Shown one piece after another: positions 51,964 through 60,929 of a stretch of DNA of 64,000 bases. The notes beneath the pieces were generated by a model. The model ran no database searches and was not told where the DNA came from. It saw only the letters and a program-made list of their open reading frames with translations. A program made the position numbers and the translations under genes. The DNA comes from Stutzerimonas kirkiae (GTDB lineage: Bacteria; Pseudomonadota; Gammaproteobacteria; Pseudomonadales; Pseudomonadaceae). The stretch is taken from the NCBI RefSeq assembly GCF_004327335.1, contig NZ_QJUO01000003.1, positions 144,116 to 208,115 on the forward strand. Reading direction: 5' to 3'. The first letter of the stretch is position 1. Every line of letters begins with the position of its first letter.

Positions 51964-52050
51964 GCGCAGGAAAGCTGGAGGCTGAACGAAAGGGCGTGGC
52001 AGCCGGTGTTTTTCGTCCGGGCGTTCCAGCCCCGGCGCCTTGAGCGAAGC
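51964..52050 (+). repeat. Inverted-repeat element with inverted centre, copy C (in 51890-52304)
   Basis: AAAGCTGGAGGCT and TTCCAGCCCCGGCGCCTTGA...GCGAAGCC are outer arms in the same order as copy B. The centre 51984-52017 is the reverse complement of the copy B centre with about three differences. A further diverged relative (GGCTGAAGC...TCCGGCGCTTTGAGCG) lies at about 52558-52645. No gene was supported in 51890-52304. Confidence 0.68.
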
Positions 52051-52304
52051 CCCTTGCCGGTGCCGTGCATGACGGCACCGCGCGATCGTCCTGCTGGATT
52101 GACCGCGTCCAGGCGTAGAGTGAACAAGCCTCGCATGATGCGAAAGATTTGCGTTTTGTGCAAAGGTTAGATGCGGCGCTGTCCGCTGTATTCATTCAGT
52201 GTGTGTCACGCCGGCGTGCCGAATCGCTGTGGTGGATGCGCGGGGCTTGAGGGTAGCCGGATATCGGCGGCAAAATATGCCCGACCTGCCTGGATGTTCG
52301 CGCG

Positions 52305-52556
52305 ATGAAATGTCGTCCCGGATGCGGCGCCTGCTGTATCTCTCCTTCCATCTCTTCAGCCTTGCCTGGGCACCCGCAAGGAAAGCCGGCCGGAGTGCGC
52401 TGCTTTCACCTGTCGCTGGAGAATCTCTGCGGGCTCTTCGGTAAATCTGAGCGGCCGGCGGTGTGCGCTGGTTTCCAGGCTGATCCTGCGGTTTGTGGCA
52501 ATGATCGGGGAGAGGCCATCAGGCTGCTGGGCTGGCTGGAGCAGGCGACGCTATGA
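52305..52556 (+). CDS. YkgJ-family cysteine-cluster mini-protein
   Basis: An 83-aa protein with the YkgJ (UPF0153) cysteine pattern: KCRPGCGACCISPS (C3, C7, C10, C11), then VRCFHLSLENLCGLFG and RPAVCAGFQADPAVCG. The cysteines probably bind zinc or an Fe-S cluster. The whole short chain is family-like, so it seems complete. Function is unknown. It stands alone between icmP and gltA and faces gltA convergently. Confidence 0.82.
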   Translation: MKCRPGCGACCISPSISSALPGHPQGKPAGVRCFHLSLENLCGLFGKSERPAVCAGFQADPAVCGNDRGEAIRLLGWLEQATL

Positions 52557-52689
52557 CAGGCTGAAGCGGCTACCGGCGGAGGGAAAGTCCGTTGTCGGCG
52601 CTGGCCCGGAGCTTCCGCCTCCGGCCTCCGGCGCTTTGAGCGACAACGTCGAAAGGCATGGGCTGTACGGTTTGAGCCACGGATATGAA

Positions 52690-52713
52690 AAAGGCTGCCC
52701 GAGGGCAGCCTTT
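52690..52713 (-). terminator. Rho-independent terminator of gltA
   Basis: GGCTGCCC (52693-52700) and GGGCAGCC (52703-52710) form an 8-bp G/C stem extended by A:T pairs. On the minus strand it is followed by TTTTTC, 24 bp after the gltA stop. Confidence 0.88.
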
Positions 52714-52736
52714 CGCTTTCAGCGGGTCGTGTCCGC

Positions 52737-54008
52737 TCAGCGATTCAGGTCGCGTTTTGCGTGACCTGTGTACAGTTGACGCGGGCGACCGATCTTCTGG
52801 CCGCTGGCGATCATTTCTTTCCAGTGGGAGATCCAGCCGACGGTACGCGACAGGGCGAAGATCACGGTGAACATGCTGGTCGGGATGCCGATGGCCTTGA
52901 GGATGATGCCCGAGTAGAAGTCGACGTTCGGGTACAGGTTGCGCTCGGCGAAGTAGGGGTCTTTCAGCGCGATCTCTTCCAGCTTCATGGCCAGTTCCAG
53001 TTGCGGGTCCTGGATGCCCAGTTCGCCGAGAACCTCGTCGCAGGTCTGCTTCATGACCTTGGCGCGCGGGTCGAAGTTCTTGTAGACGCGGTGGCCGAAG
53101 CCCATCAGCTTGAACGGGTCGTTCTTGTCCTTGGCCTTGGCCAGGAACTTCTCGATGTTCGATACGTCGCCGATCTCATCCAGCATGGTCAGCACCGCCT
53201 CGTTGGCGCCGCCGTGAGCCGGGCCCCAGAGTGCCGCGATACCGGCTGCGATACAGGCGAACGGGTTGGCCCCGGTCGAGCCGGCCAGGCGCACGGTGGA
53301 GGTGGACGCGTTCTGCTCGTGGTCGGCATGCAGGACGAAGATGCGGTCCATGGCCCTGGCCAGTACCGGGCTGATCGGCTTGCTCTCGCATGGTGTGTTG
53401 AACATCATGTGGAGGAAGTTTTCCGCGTAGTTCAGATCGTTGCGCGGATACATGATCGGCTGGCCGATGGAGTACTTGTAGACCATGGCGGCGATGGTCG
53501 GCATCTTGGCGACCAGGCGATGCGCGGAAATTTCGCGATGCTTGGGGTCGTTGATGTCCAGCGAGTCATGGTAGAAGGCGGAGAGGGCGCCGACGATGCC
53601 GCACATGATGGCCATCGGGTGGGCATCGCGGCGGAAGCCGTTGAGGAACGACTTCAGTTGTTCGTGAACCATGGTGTGGTTCTGGATGGTGCTGACGAAC
53701 TTGGCCTTTTCCTCTGCGTTCGGCAGTTCGCCGTTGAGCAGCAGGTAGCAGGTCTCGAGATAGTCGGTTTTTTCGGCCAGTTGCTCGATGGGGTAGCCGC
53801 GATGCAGCAGGATGCCCTTGTCGCCGTCGATGTAGGTGATCTGAGACTCGCAAGAGGCGGTCGACATGAAGCCAGGGTCGAAGGTGAAACGACCTGTGGA
53901 GGTCAGACCGCGGACGTCGATCACATCGGGACCGACGGTGCCGGATAGTACGGGCAGTTCCACGGGGGCTGCGCCCTCGATGATCAACTGCGCTTTCTTG
54001 TCAGCCAT
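52737..54008 (-). CDS. gltA: Citrate synthase (type II)
   Basis: Hexameric-type citrate synthase of 423 aa, condensing acetyl-CoA and oxaloacetate at the start of the TCA cycle. Catalytic residues are in [23 protein letters not shown] and [12 protein letters not shown] (Asp). The N-terminal beta-rich domain typical of NADH-sensitive Gram-negative enzymes is present ([15 protein letters not shown]). It is divergent from sdhCDAB, with a strong promoter on its side of the gap and a terminator after it. Confidence 0.96.
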   Translation of the reverse strand: MADKKAQLIIEGAAPVELPVLSGTVGPDVIDVRGLTSTGRFTFDPGFMSTASCESQITYIDGDKGILLHRGYPIEQLAEKTDYLETCYLLLNGELPNAEEKAKFVSTIQNHTMVHEQLKSFLNGFRRDAHPMAIMCGIVGALSAFYHDSLDINDPKHREISAHRLVAKMPTIAAMVYKYSIGQPIMYPRNDLNYAENFLHMMFNTPCESKPISPVLARAMDRIFVLHADHEQNASTSTVRLAGSTGANPFACIAAGIAALWGPAHGGANEAVLTMLDEIGDVSNIEKFLAKAKDKNDPFKLMGFGHRVYKNFDPRAKVMKQTCDEVLGELGIQDPQLELAMKLEEIALKDPYFAERNLYPNVDFYSGIILKAIGIPTSMFTVIFALSRTVGWISHWKEMIASGQKIGRPRQLYTGHAKRDLNR

Positions 54009-54066
54009 GTACGGCCTCCTGTTTTATGCTTGGAATCATCATGGCCCCCCACGCAGGGCCCGCATC

Positions 54067-54094
54067 ACTATAGTGAGATAAATCTCAATGTCAA
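54067..54094 (-). promoter_or_regulatory. gltA promoter with palindrome in the spacer
   Basis: TTGACA (54089-54094), a 16-bp spacer and TATAGT (54067-54072) on the minus strand form a near-consensus sigma-70 promoter about 60 bp before the gltA start. The spacer holds the perfect palindrome TGAGATAAATCTCA-type dyad (TGAGAT..ATCTCA, 54074-54087), a candidate repressor site. Confidence 0.72.
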
Positions 54095-54208
54095 TTTGCG
54101 AAAAGCCCTGTCGCAGAGGGGGTTCGGGGGGGTAATTCGCAACGTGATCCATATGATTACGACATTCGTATATAGGCCGCTATCAGCCTTTAGTGGCACT
54201 TCACCACA

Positions 54209-54237
54209 TTGTCATTAGTACCCTAACTGTTTATACT
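54209..54237 (+). promoter_or_regulatory. Candidate sdhC promoter
   Basis: TTGTCA (54209-54214), 17 bp, TATACT (54232-54237) faces the sdh operon and leaves a leader of about 115 bases before sdhC. Confidence 0.55.
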
Positions 54238-54355
54238 CGGAAACCGACCGGCAGGGGCCTGGCAGGCAGTTTCCTGCAGGTTGTCACTCGTGGGTAGCGG
54301 GTACTGCTGTGTACTCTTCCCAACAACTTTGCCCTGCGTCCCGGGGCTCTCAAGT

Positions 54356-54745
54356 GTGAAAAAAGAAGCCGTGAAAAGCCAACGACCTGTAAACCTAGAT
54401 CTTAGGACAATAAAACTCCCAATCACTGCTTACACGTCGATTCTCCACCGTGTATCCGGTGTCATTCTGTTTTTCGGTATTGCGATACTGCTGTTCGCGC
54501 TCGATGCTTCGCTGTCTTCCGAGGAAGGCTTTGCCGGAGTCAAGGCGTGTCTGAGCAGTCCGCTGGCCAAATTCATAATCTGGGGGCTGTTGTCCGCGCT
54601 GTTGTACCACTTGGTGGCTGGTGCCCGTCACCTGGTAATGGACGCTGGCCTTGGTGAGACGCTGGAAGGCGGCAAGCTGGGCTCGAAAATCGTGATCGTC
54701 GTCGCGGCGATACTGATCGTTCTGCTGGGGGTGTGGATATGGTAA
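54356..54745 (+). CDS. sdhC: Succinate dehydrogenase cytochrome b556 subunit
   Basis: A 129-aa membrane anchor with three helices. SQRPVNLDLRTIKLPITAYTS and SILHRVSGVILF are the SdhC N-terminal signature, and YHLVAGARHLVMD carries the haem b ligand His. With SdhD it binds ubiquinone. Two GTGs compete as start (54356 and 54371); the first gives about the usual length, neither has a strong ribosome site. Its stop overlaps the sdhD start by seven bases. Confidence 0.93.
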   Translation: MKKEAVKSQRPVNLDLRTIKLPITAYTSILHRVSGVILFFGIAILLFALDASLSSEEGFAGVKACLSSPLAKFIIWGLLSALLYHLVAGARHLVMDAGLGETLEGGKLGSKIVIVVAAILIVLLGVWIW

Positions 54746-55107
54746 CCAATGTCACCAACTTTTCGCGTTCGGGTCTCTACGACTGGATGGCGCAACGTGT
54801 CTCTGCAGTGGTGCTTGCGGCTTATTTTCTGTTCCTGCTTGGTTATCTGATAGCCAATCCGAACCTCGGGTATGCGCAGTGGCATGAGCTGTTCTCGTCC
54901 AACTGGATGCGCATTTTCAGCCTTCTGGCTCTGGTTGCCCTCAGCGTTCACGCCTGGGTCGGTATGTGGACGATCTCCACTGACTACCTGACCGGCATGG
55001 CGATTGGTCGCTGGGCTACCGTTGTGCGTTTCCTTTTCCAGGCAGTATGTGGCATCGCTATGTTCACATTCTTCGTCTGGGGTGTGCAGATTCTTTGGGG
55101 TATCTGA
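54739..55107 (+). CDS. sdhD: Succinate dehydrogenase membrane anchor subunit
   Basis: A 122-aa three-helix anchor: NFSRSGLYDWMAQRVSAVVLA at the N-terminus, VHAWVGMWTISTDYL with the second haem-side His and quinone-site region, and RFLFQAVCGIAMFTFF. The ATG at 54739 overlaps the end of sdhC (ATGGTAA), an efficient coupling for two subunits made in equal amounts. An ATG six bases upstream is also possible. It precedes sdhA by three bases. Confidence 0.93.
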   Translation: MVTNVTNFSRSGLYDWMAQRVSAVVLAAYFLFLLGYLIANPNLGYAQWHELFSSNWMRIFSLLALVALSVHAWVGMWTISTDYLTGMAIGRWATVVRFLFQAVCGIAMFTFFVWGVQILWGI

Positions 55108-55110
55108 TCC

Positions 55111-56883
55111 ATGGCTAACATTCGTACGCTTTCCTTCGACGCCATCATCGTCGGCGGCGGTGGCGCCGGCATGCGCGCGGCACTGCAACTGGCCCAGGGT
55201 GGCCACAAGACCGCCGTGGTGACCAAGGTGTTCCCGACCCGTTCCCACACTGTGTCGGCCCAGGGCGGTATCACTTGCGCCATCGCTTCGGCGGACCCGA
55301 ACGACGATTGGCGCTGGCACATGTACGACACCGTCAAGGGGTCGGACTACATCGGTGACCAGGACGCCATCGAGTACATGTGTTCCGTCGGCCCGGAAGC
55401 CGTGTTCGAGCTGGACCACCTGGGCCTGCCGTTTTCCCGTACCGAGCAGGGGCGTATCTACCAGCGCCCGTTCGGTGGCCAGTCCAAGGACTTCGGCAAG
55501 GGTGGCCAGGCCGCCCGTACCTGCGCCGCTGCCGACCGTACCGGCCATGCGCTGCTGCATACCCTTTATCAGGCCAACCTGAAGAACGGCACTTCCTTCC
55601 TCAATGAATGGTATGCCGTCGACCTGGTGAAGAATCAGGATGGCGCCATCGTCGGTATCGTCGCGATCTGCATCGAGACCGGTGAAACCGTCTATATCCG
55701 TTCCAAGGCCGTGGTCCTGGCCACTGGCGGTGCCGGCCGTATCTACGCCTCCACCACCAACGCCCTGATCAATACCGGCGACGGTATCGGCATGGCCCTG
55801 CGTGCCGGTGTGCCGGTGCAGGACATCGAGATGTGGCAGTTCCACCCGACCGGTATCGCCGGTGCCGGGGTGCTGGTGACCGAAGGTTGCCGTGGCGAGG
55901 GTGGCTACCTGATCAACGCCCATGGCGAGCGCTTCATGGAGCGTTATGCGCCGAACGCCAAGGACCTGGCCGGCCGCGACGTGGTCGCGCGCTCGATGGT
56001 CAAGGAAGTCCTGGCAGGCAACGGCTGTGGCCCGAACAAGGATCACGTGTTGCTGAAACTCGACCACCTGGGCGAGGAAGTGCTGCACAGCCGCCTGCCG
56101 GGTATCTGCGAGCTGTCGAAGACCTTCGCCCACGTCGATCCGGTCCTCGCGCCGGTCCCGGTCATCCCGACCTGCCACTACATGATGGGTGGCGTCGCCA
56201 CCAACATCCATGGCCAGGCCATCACCCAGGATGCCAACGGCAACGACACCATCATCGATGGCCTGTTCGCCGTGGGCGAAGTCGCCTGCGTATCGGTGCA
56301 TGGCGCCAACCGCCTGGGCGGCAACTCGCTGCTCGACCTGGTGGTGTTCGGTCGTGCCGCCGGCCTGCACCTGGAGAAGGCGCTCAAGGAAGGCATCGAG
56401 CACCGTGCCGCTTCCGATACCGACCTGGAGCAGTCCTTCAAGCGCCTTGCCGGCGTCAACGAACGCACCACCGGCGAAGATGTCGCGCCGTTGCGCAAGG
56501 AACTGCAGAACTGCATGCAGAACTACTTCGGTGTATTCCGTACCGGCGAATACATGCAGAAGGGGATCGCGCAACTGGTCGATCTGCGCGAACGCATCGC
56601 CAACGTCAAGATCTCCGACAAGAGCCAGTCCTTCAACACCGCCCGCATCGAAGCCCTGGAGCTGCAGAACCTGCTAGAGGTCGCCGAAGCCACCGCGATC
56701 GCCGCGGAGGTGCGCAAGGAGTCCCGTGGCGCCCATGCTCGTGAAGACTACGAGGAGCGTGACGACAAGGACTGGCTCTGCCATACCCTGTACTTCCCGG
56801 GAGAGAAGCGTGTCGCCAAGCGTGCGGTCAACTTCGCTCCTAAGACTGTGCCGGCATTCGAACCCAAGGTTCGGACATACTGA
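55111..56883 (+). CDS. sdhA: Succinate dehydrogenase flavoprotein subunit
   Basis: A 590-aa catalytic subunit with covalent FAD. The dinucleotide motif is [17 protein letters not shown]; the FAD-linking His is in [12 protein letters not shown]; active-site His and Arg are in [12 protein letters not shown] and the [16 protein letters not shown] block. The C-terminus ends with [10 protein letters not shown]. It oxidises succinate to fumarate in complex II. It is third gene of sdhCDAB, 11 bp before sdhB. Confidence 0.97.
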   Translation: MANIRTLSFDAIIVGGGGAGMRAALQLAQGGHKTAVVTKVFPTRSHTVSAQGGITCAIASADPNDDWRWHMYDTVKGSDYIGDQDAIEYMCSVGPEAVFELDHLGLPFSRTEQGRIYQRPFGGQSKDFGKGGQAARTCAAADRTGHALLHTLYQANLKNGTSFLNEWYAVDLVKNQDGAIVGIVAICIETGETVYIRSKAVVLATGGAGRIYASTTNALINTGDGIGMALRAGVPVQDIEMWQFHPTGIAGAGVLVTEGCRGEGGYLINAHGERFMERYAPNAKDLAGRDVVARSMVKEVLAGNGCGPNKDHVLLKLDHLGEEVLHSRLPGICELSKTFAHVDPVLAPVPVIPTCHYMMGGVATNIHGQAITQDANGNDTIIDGLFAVGEVACVSVHGANRLGGNSLLDLVVFGRAAGLHLEKALKEGIEHRAASDTDLEQSFKRLAGVNERTTGEDVAPLRKELQNCMQNYFGVFRTGEYMQKGIAQLVDLRERIANVKISDKSQSFNTARIEALELQNLLEVAEATAIAAEVRKESRGAHAREDYEERDDKDWLCHTLYFPGEKRVAKRAVNFAPKTVPAFEPKVRTY

Positions 56884-56894
56884 GGTCGCTCGAA

Positions 56895-57599
56895 ATGTTG
56901 CAAGTGAGTGTTTATCGCTACAACCCCGATCATGATGACAAGCCTTATGTTCAGGACTTTCAGGTCGACACCAGCGGCAAGGACCTGATGGTTCTGGATG
57001 TCCTGGCGCTGATCAAGGAGCAGGACGAGGGCTTTTCCTATCGTCGCTCCTGCCGCGAAGGCGTGTGTGGCTCCGATGGCATGAACATCAATGGCAAGAA
57101 CGGCCTGGCCTGCATCACCCCTCTGTCCTCCGTGGTCAAGGGCAACAAGCTGGTCATCCGTCCGCTGCCAGGGCTTCCGGTCATTCGTGACCTGGTCGTC
57201 GATATGAGCATCTTCTACAAGCAGTACGAGAAGGTTCGCCCGTATCTGATGAACAATACGCCGGCTCCGGCGATCGAACGTCTGCAGAGCCCGGCGGATC
57301 GCGAGAAGCTCGATGGGCTCTACGAGTGCATCCTGTGTGCATGCTGTTCGACCAGTTGCCCATCCTTCTGGTGGAACCCGGACAAGTTCCTCGGTCCGGC
57401 CGCGTTGCTGCAGGCCTACCGCTTCCTGGCAGATAGCCGGGACACGGAGACGGAGAACCGTCTGGCCGCTCTGGATGACCCGTTCAGCGTATTCCGCTGC
57501 CGTGGCATCATGAACTGCGTGAATGTCTGCCCGAAAGGGTTGAACCCGACCAAGGCAATTGGTCACGTGCGCAACATGCTGCTGCAAAGCGCCACCTGA
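56895..57599 (+). CDS. sdhB: Succinate dehydrogenase iron-sulfur subunit
   Basis: A 234-aa electron-transfer subunit. [2Fe-2S] ligands are in SCREGVCGSDG and NGLAC; [4Fe-4S] ligands in CILCACCSTSCPS; the [3Fe-4S] and last cysteine set in CRGIMNCVNVCPKGLNP. It passes electrons from SdhA to quinone in SdhCD. GAGG precedes the ATG. It ends the sdh operon and is followed by a hairpin terminator before a MITE-like insert. Confidence 0.97.
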   Translation: MLQVSVYRYNPDHDDKPYVQDFQVDTSGKDLMVLDVLALIKEQDEGFSYRRSCREGVCGSDGMNINGKNGLACITPLSSVVKGNKLVIRPLPGLPVIRDLVVDMSIFYKQYEKVRPYLMNNTPAPAIERLQSPADREKLDGLYECILCACCSTSCPSFWWNPDKFLGPAALLQAYRFLADSRDTETENRLAALDDPFSVFRCRGIMNCVNVCPKGLNPTKAIGHVRNMLLQSAT

Positions 57600-57658
57600 T
57601 GGGTGGTTGTGCGGATGATCCGATGGATCTGATGTGCAACAGTGTTTTACCGTGACAC

Positions 57659-57697
57659 CTACGGCGCCGGAGTGATCTACTACGGCGCCGTAGTTTT
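57659..57697 (+). terminator. Terminator after sdhB
   Basis: A perfect 10-bp stem CTACGGCGCC / GGCGCCGTAG (57659-57668, 57684-57693) with a 15-base loop is followed by TTTT. It could separate sdhCDAB from sucAB-lpd or act as a partial stop. Confidence 0.75.
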
Positions 57698-57698
57698 A

Positions 57699-57836
57699 GA
57701 ACCGGCTCACGATCTCGCGAGCTAGGTCCTGCAAGGCAAAAACAGGCGAGGAAGCGGAGTTTACGAGTGGTAAATGAGCATCCGAGCCTGTTTTTAACGC
57801 GGCAGGGCCGGCGCGCGGCAGATCGTGAACAGGTTC
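57699..57836. mobile_element. MITE-like non-autonomous element between sdhB and sucA
   Basis: An 138-bp stretch bounded by inverted repeats GAACCGGCTCACGATCT and AGATCGTGAACAGGTTC (15 of 17 pair), flanked on both sides by TTA, a possible 3-bp target duplication. Inside is a second inverted pair, CCTGCAAGGCAAAAACAGGC and GCCTGTTTTTAACGCGGCAGG. It has no coding capacity. From memory similar sequences occur in other Pseudomonas genomes. The remaining 57840-58028 holds the sucA leader with small G/C hairpins. Confidence 0.68.
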
Positions 57837-58028
57837 TTAGAGAAGTTCCGGCCCTGAAGGCCGGGAATTCAATCTGAAAATTTGATGACCAGCAGGAGCA
57901 TCCGGGTGGGAGCCCGGGAACTATCTGCGGGGTCCGTGGTGGCTTTACCCGGGTCGCTGCTTCAGAACTTGGGAAGTCATGCTGCGGTTTCCACGCTGGT
58001 GGTACCTCCTTATCGAAGGTGACCAAAC

Positions 58029-60860
58029 ATGCAAGAAAGCGTAATGCAGCGCATGTGGGACAGTGCCCACTTATCCGGTGGCAACGCTGCCTATGTGGAA
58101 GAGCTCTATGAGCTCTATCTGCACGACCCCAATTCAGTGCCCGAAGAGTGGCGCAACTACTTTCAGAAGCTGCCAGCCGATGCCGGTACGGCGGCCGATG
58201 TTTCTCACTCGACGATCCGCGACCAGTTCATTCTGCTGGCGAAGAATCAGCGCCGGACCCAACCCGTATCCGCGGGTAGCGTTGGCAGCGAGCATGAGAA
58301 GAAGCAGGTTGAAGTCCTGCGCCTGATCCATGCCTATCGCTTGCGCGGTCATCAGGCTGCCCAGCTCGATCCGCTCGGCCTGCAGGCGCGGACCGCGCCG
58401 GTCGATCTTTCCGTCAGCAACTATGCGCTGACCGACGCCGACCTGGACACCGTGTTCCGCACCGGTGACCTGGCGATTGGCAAGGACCAGGCGAGCCTGC
58501 GTGAAATCCTGCAGGCCCTTCAAGAGACATATTGCCGCACCGTCGGTGCCGAGTATGCGCACATTGTCGACTCGGAGCAGCGCAACTGGTTTATCCAGCG
58601 CCTCGAGAGCGTGCGTGGCCGTCCGGCCTATTCGGCGCAGATCAGGGACCACCTGCTCGAGCGCCTTTCGGCCGCCGAAGGCCTGGAGAAGTACCTCGGT
58701 ACCAAGTACCCGGGCACCAAGCGCTTCGGCCTGGAAGGCGGCGAGAGCCTGATCCCGCTGCTCGACGAGATCATCCAGCGTTCCGGTTCCTATGGCACCA
58801 AGGAAATCGTCATCGGCATGGCCCACCGTGGCCGCCTGAACGTGCTGGTGAATACCTTCGGCAAGAATCCGCGCGACCTGTTCGACGAGTTCGAAGGCAA
58901 GCGCGTGGAAGGGCTCAGTTCGGGTGACGTGAAATATCACCAGGGCTTCTCTTCCAACGTGATGACGCCGGGTGGGGAAATCCACCTGGCCATGGCGTTC
59001 AACCCGTCGCACCTGGAGATCGTTTCCCCGGTGGTCGAGGGATCGGTGCGTGCCCGCCAGGATCGCCGCAATGATCCGGCCGGCGACAAGGTGCTGCCGG
59101 TGACCATCCACGGCGACTCGGCGTTCGCCGGTCAGGGCGTGGTGATGGAAACCTTCCAGATGTCGCAGACCCGTGCGTACAAGACTGGCGGCACCATTCG
59201 CATCGTCATCAACAACCAGGTCGGCTTCACCACCAGCCGCCGGGAAGATACGCGTTCCACCGAGTACGCAACCGATGTCGCCAAGATGATCCAGGCGCCG
59301 ATCTTCCATGTGAATGCGGATGACCCGGAAGCGGTGCTGTTCGTCACCCAGTTGGCGGTCGACTATCGCATGCAGTTCAAGCGCGATATCGTCATCGACC
59401 TGGTCTGCTATCGCCGCCGCGGCCACAACGAAGCGGACGAGCCGAGCGGCACCCAACCGCTGATGTATCAGAAGATCGCCAAGCAGCGCACCACGCGCGA
59501 ACTGTATGCCGATGCCCTGGTTCAGGGTGGCGTGCTCGACGCTTCCGGTGTGCAGGCCAAGATCGACGAATACCGTACGGCCCTGGACAACGGCCTGCAT
59601 GTGGTCAAGAGCCTGGTCAAGGAGCCGAACAAGGAACTGTTCGTCGACTGGCGTCCATACCTGGGCCATGCCTGGACCGCGCGCCACGACACCAGCTTCG
59701 AGCTGAAGACCCTGCAGGAACTGTCCAGCAAGCTGCTGCAGACGCCGGAAGGCTTCGTCGTGCAACGCCAGGTCTCGAAGATCTACGAAGATCGCCAGCG
59801 CATGGGTGCCGGCGCGCTGCCGATCAACTGGGGCTACGCCGAGACCATGGCCTATGCGACCCTGTTGTTCGAAGGCCACCCGGTGCGTATCAGTGGCCAG
59901 GACGTGGGGCGTGGTACTTTCTCCCATCGCCATGCCGCCCTGCACAACCAGAAGGATGGCAGCACCTATGTGCCGCTGAAGCACCTCTATGAGGGCCAGC
60001 CGCGTTTCGACCTGTATGACTCCTTCCTTTCCGAAGAAGCGGTACTGGCATTCGAATACGGCTATTCCAGCACCACGCCGAATGCGCTGGTGATCTGGGA
60101 AGCCCAGTTCGGCGACTTCGCCAACGGTGCCCAGGTAGTGATCGACCAGTTCATCACCAGTGGCGAGCACAAGTGGGGCCGTCTGTGCGGCCTGACCATG
60201 CTGTTGCCGCACGGTTATGAAGGGCAGGGGCCGGAGCACTCCTCGGCACGCCTGGAGCGTTACCTGCAACTCTGTGCCGAGCACAATATCCAGGTCTGCG
60301 TGCCGACCACGCCGGCGCAGGTCTACCACATGCTGCGTCGCCAGGCGATCCGCCCGCTGCGCAAACCGCTGGTGGCCCTGACGCCGAAGTCGCTGCTGCG
60401 TCACAAACTGGCAATCTCCACCCTGGAGGATCTGACCCAGGGTTCGTTCCAGGCGGTGATCCCGGAGATCGATCCGCACGAGGCCGCCAAGGTCGAGCGC
60501 GTGGTCCTGTGCAGCGGCAAGGTGTACTACGATCTGCTGGAGAAGCGCCGCAACGAAGGGCGCGAAGATATCGCCATCGTGCGCATCGAGCAGTTGTATC
60601 CGTTCCCCGAGGATGACCTGACCGAAGTGCTCGCACGCTATGCCAACCTCAAGCATATCGTCTGGTGCCAGGAAGAGCCGATGAACCAGGGGGCCTGGTA
60701 TTGCAGCCAGCATCATATGCGCCGAGTGATCGCGGCCCGTGACAAGACGCTGGTGCTGCAATATGCCGGTCGCGATGCTTCCGCTTCCCCTGCGGTCGGT
60801 TATGCTTCGCTGCATGCCGAACAGCAGGAGAAACTGCTGCAGGACGCTTTCACCGTTTAA
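58029..60860 (+). CDS. sucA: 2-oxoglutarate dehydrogenase E1 component
   Basis: A 943-aa ThDP-dependent decarboxylase of the 2-oxoglutarate dehydrogenase complex, producing the succinyl group for SucB. N-terminal SGGNAAYVEELYELYLHDP binds E2; catalytic blocks are GMAHRGRLNVL, GDSAFAGQGVVMETFQ, the ThDP motif ending NNQVGFTTS, RRGHNEADEP and RISGQDVGRGTFSHRHA. The length is standard. GAAGG precedes the ATG. It lies 429 bp after sdhB, the gap holding a terminator and a MITE, so it may have its own promoter. Confidence 0.97.
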   Translation: MQESVMQRMWDSAHLSGGNAAYVEELYELYLHDPNSVPEEWRNYFQKLPADAGTAADVSHSTIRDQFILLAKNQRRTQPVSAGSVGSEHEKKQVEVLRLIHAYRLRGHQAAQLDPLGLQARTAPVDLSVSNYALTDADLDTVFRTGDLAIGKDQASLREILQALQETYCRTVGAEYAHIVDSEQRNWFIQRLESVRGRPAYSAQIRDHLLERLSAAEGLEKYLGTKYPGTKRFGLEGGESLIPLLDEIIQRSGSYGTKEIVIGMAHRGRLNVLVNTFGKNPRDLFDEFEGKRVEGLSSGDVKYHQGFSSNVMTPGGEIHLAMAFNPSHLEIVSPVVEGSVRARQDRRNDPAGDKVLPVTIHGDSAFAGQGVVMETFQMSQTRAYKTGGTIRIVINNQVGFTTSRREDTRSTEYATDVAKMIQAPIFHVNADDPEAVLFVTQLAVDYRMQFKRDIVIDLVCYRRRGHNEADEPSGTQPLMYQKIAKQRTTRELYADALVQGGVLDASGVQAKIDEYRTALDNGLHVVKSLVKEPNKELFVDWRPYLGHAWTARHDTSFELKTLQELSSKLLQTPEGFVVQRQVSKIYEDRQRMGAGALPINWGYAETMAYATLLFEGHPVRISGQDVGRGTFSHRHAALHNQKDGSTYVPLKHLYEGQPRFDLYDSFLSEEAVLAFEYGYSSTTPNALVIWEAQFGDFANGAQVVIDQFITSGEHKWGRLCGLTMLLPHGYEGQGPEHSSARLERYLQLCAEHNIQVCVPTTPAQVYHMLRRQAIRPLRKPLVALTPKSLLRHKLAISTLEDLTQGSFQAVIPEIDPHEAAKVERVVLCSGKVYYDLLEKRRNEGREDIAIVRIEQLYPFPEDDLTEVLARYANLKHIVWCQEEPMNQGAWYCSQHHMRRVIAARDKTLVLQYAGRDASASPAVGYASLHAEQQEKLLQDAFTV

Positions 60861-60870
60861 CCATTCGTAC

Positions 60871-60897
60871 CCGGGGCCGCGGGATTCGCGGCCCCGG
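60871..60897 (+). other. Strong hairpin between sucA and sucB
   Basis: A perfect 11-bp stem CCGGGGCCGCG / CGCGGCCCCGG with a 5-base loop, not followed by a T-run. It looks like an mRNA-stability or processing element inside the operon rather than a terminator. Confidence 0.65.
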
Positions 60898-60929
60898 TGT
60901 AGAAACCGAATCAATAGGATCCTTGAATA

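Noticed and set aside
51890..52304. A Fur box upstream of icmP
   Set aside because: Scanning by eye found no stretch close to GATAATGATAATCATTATC.
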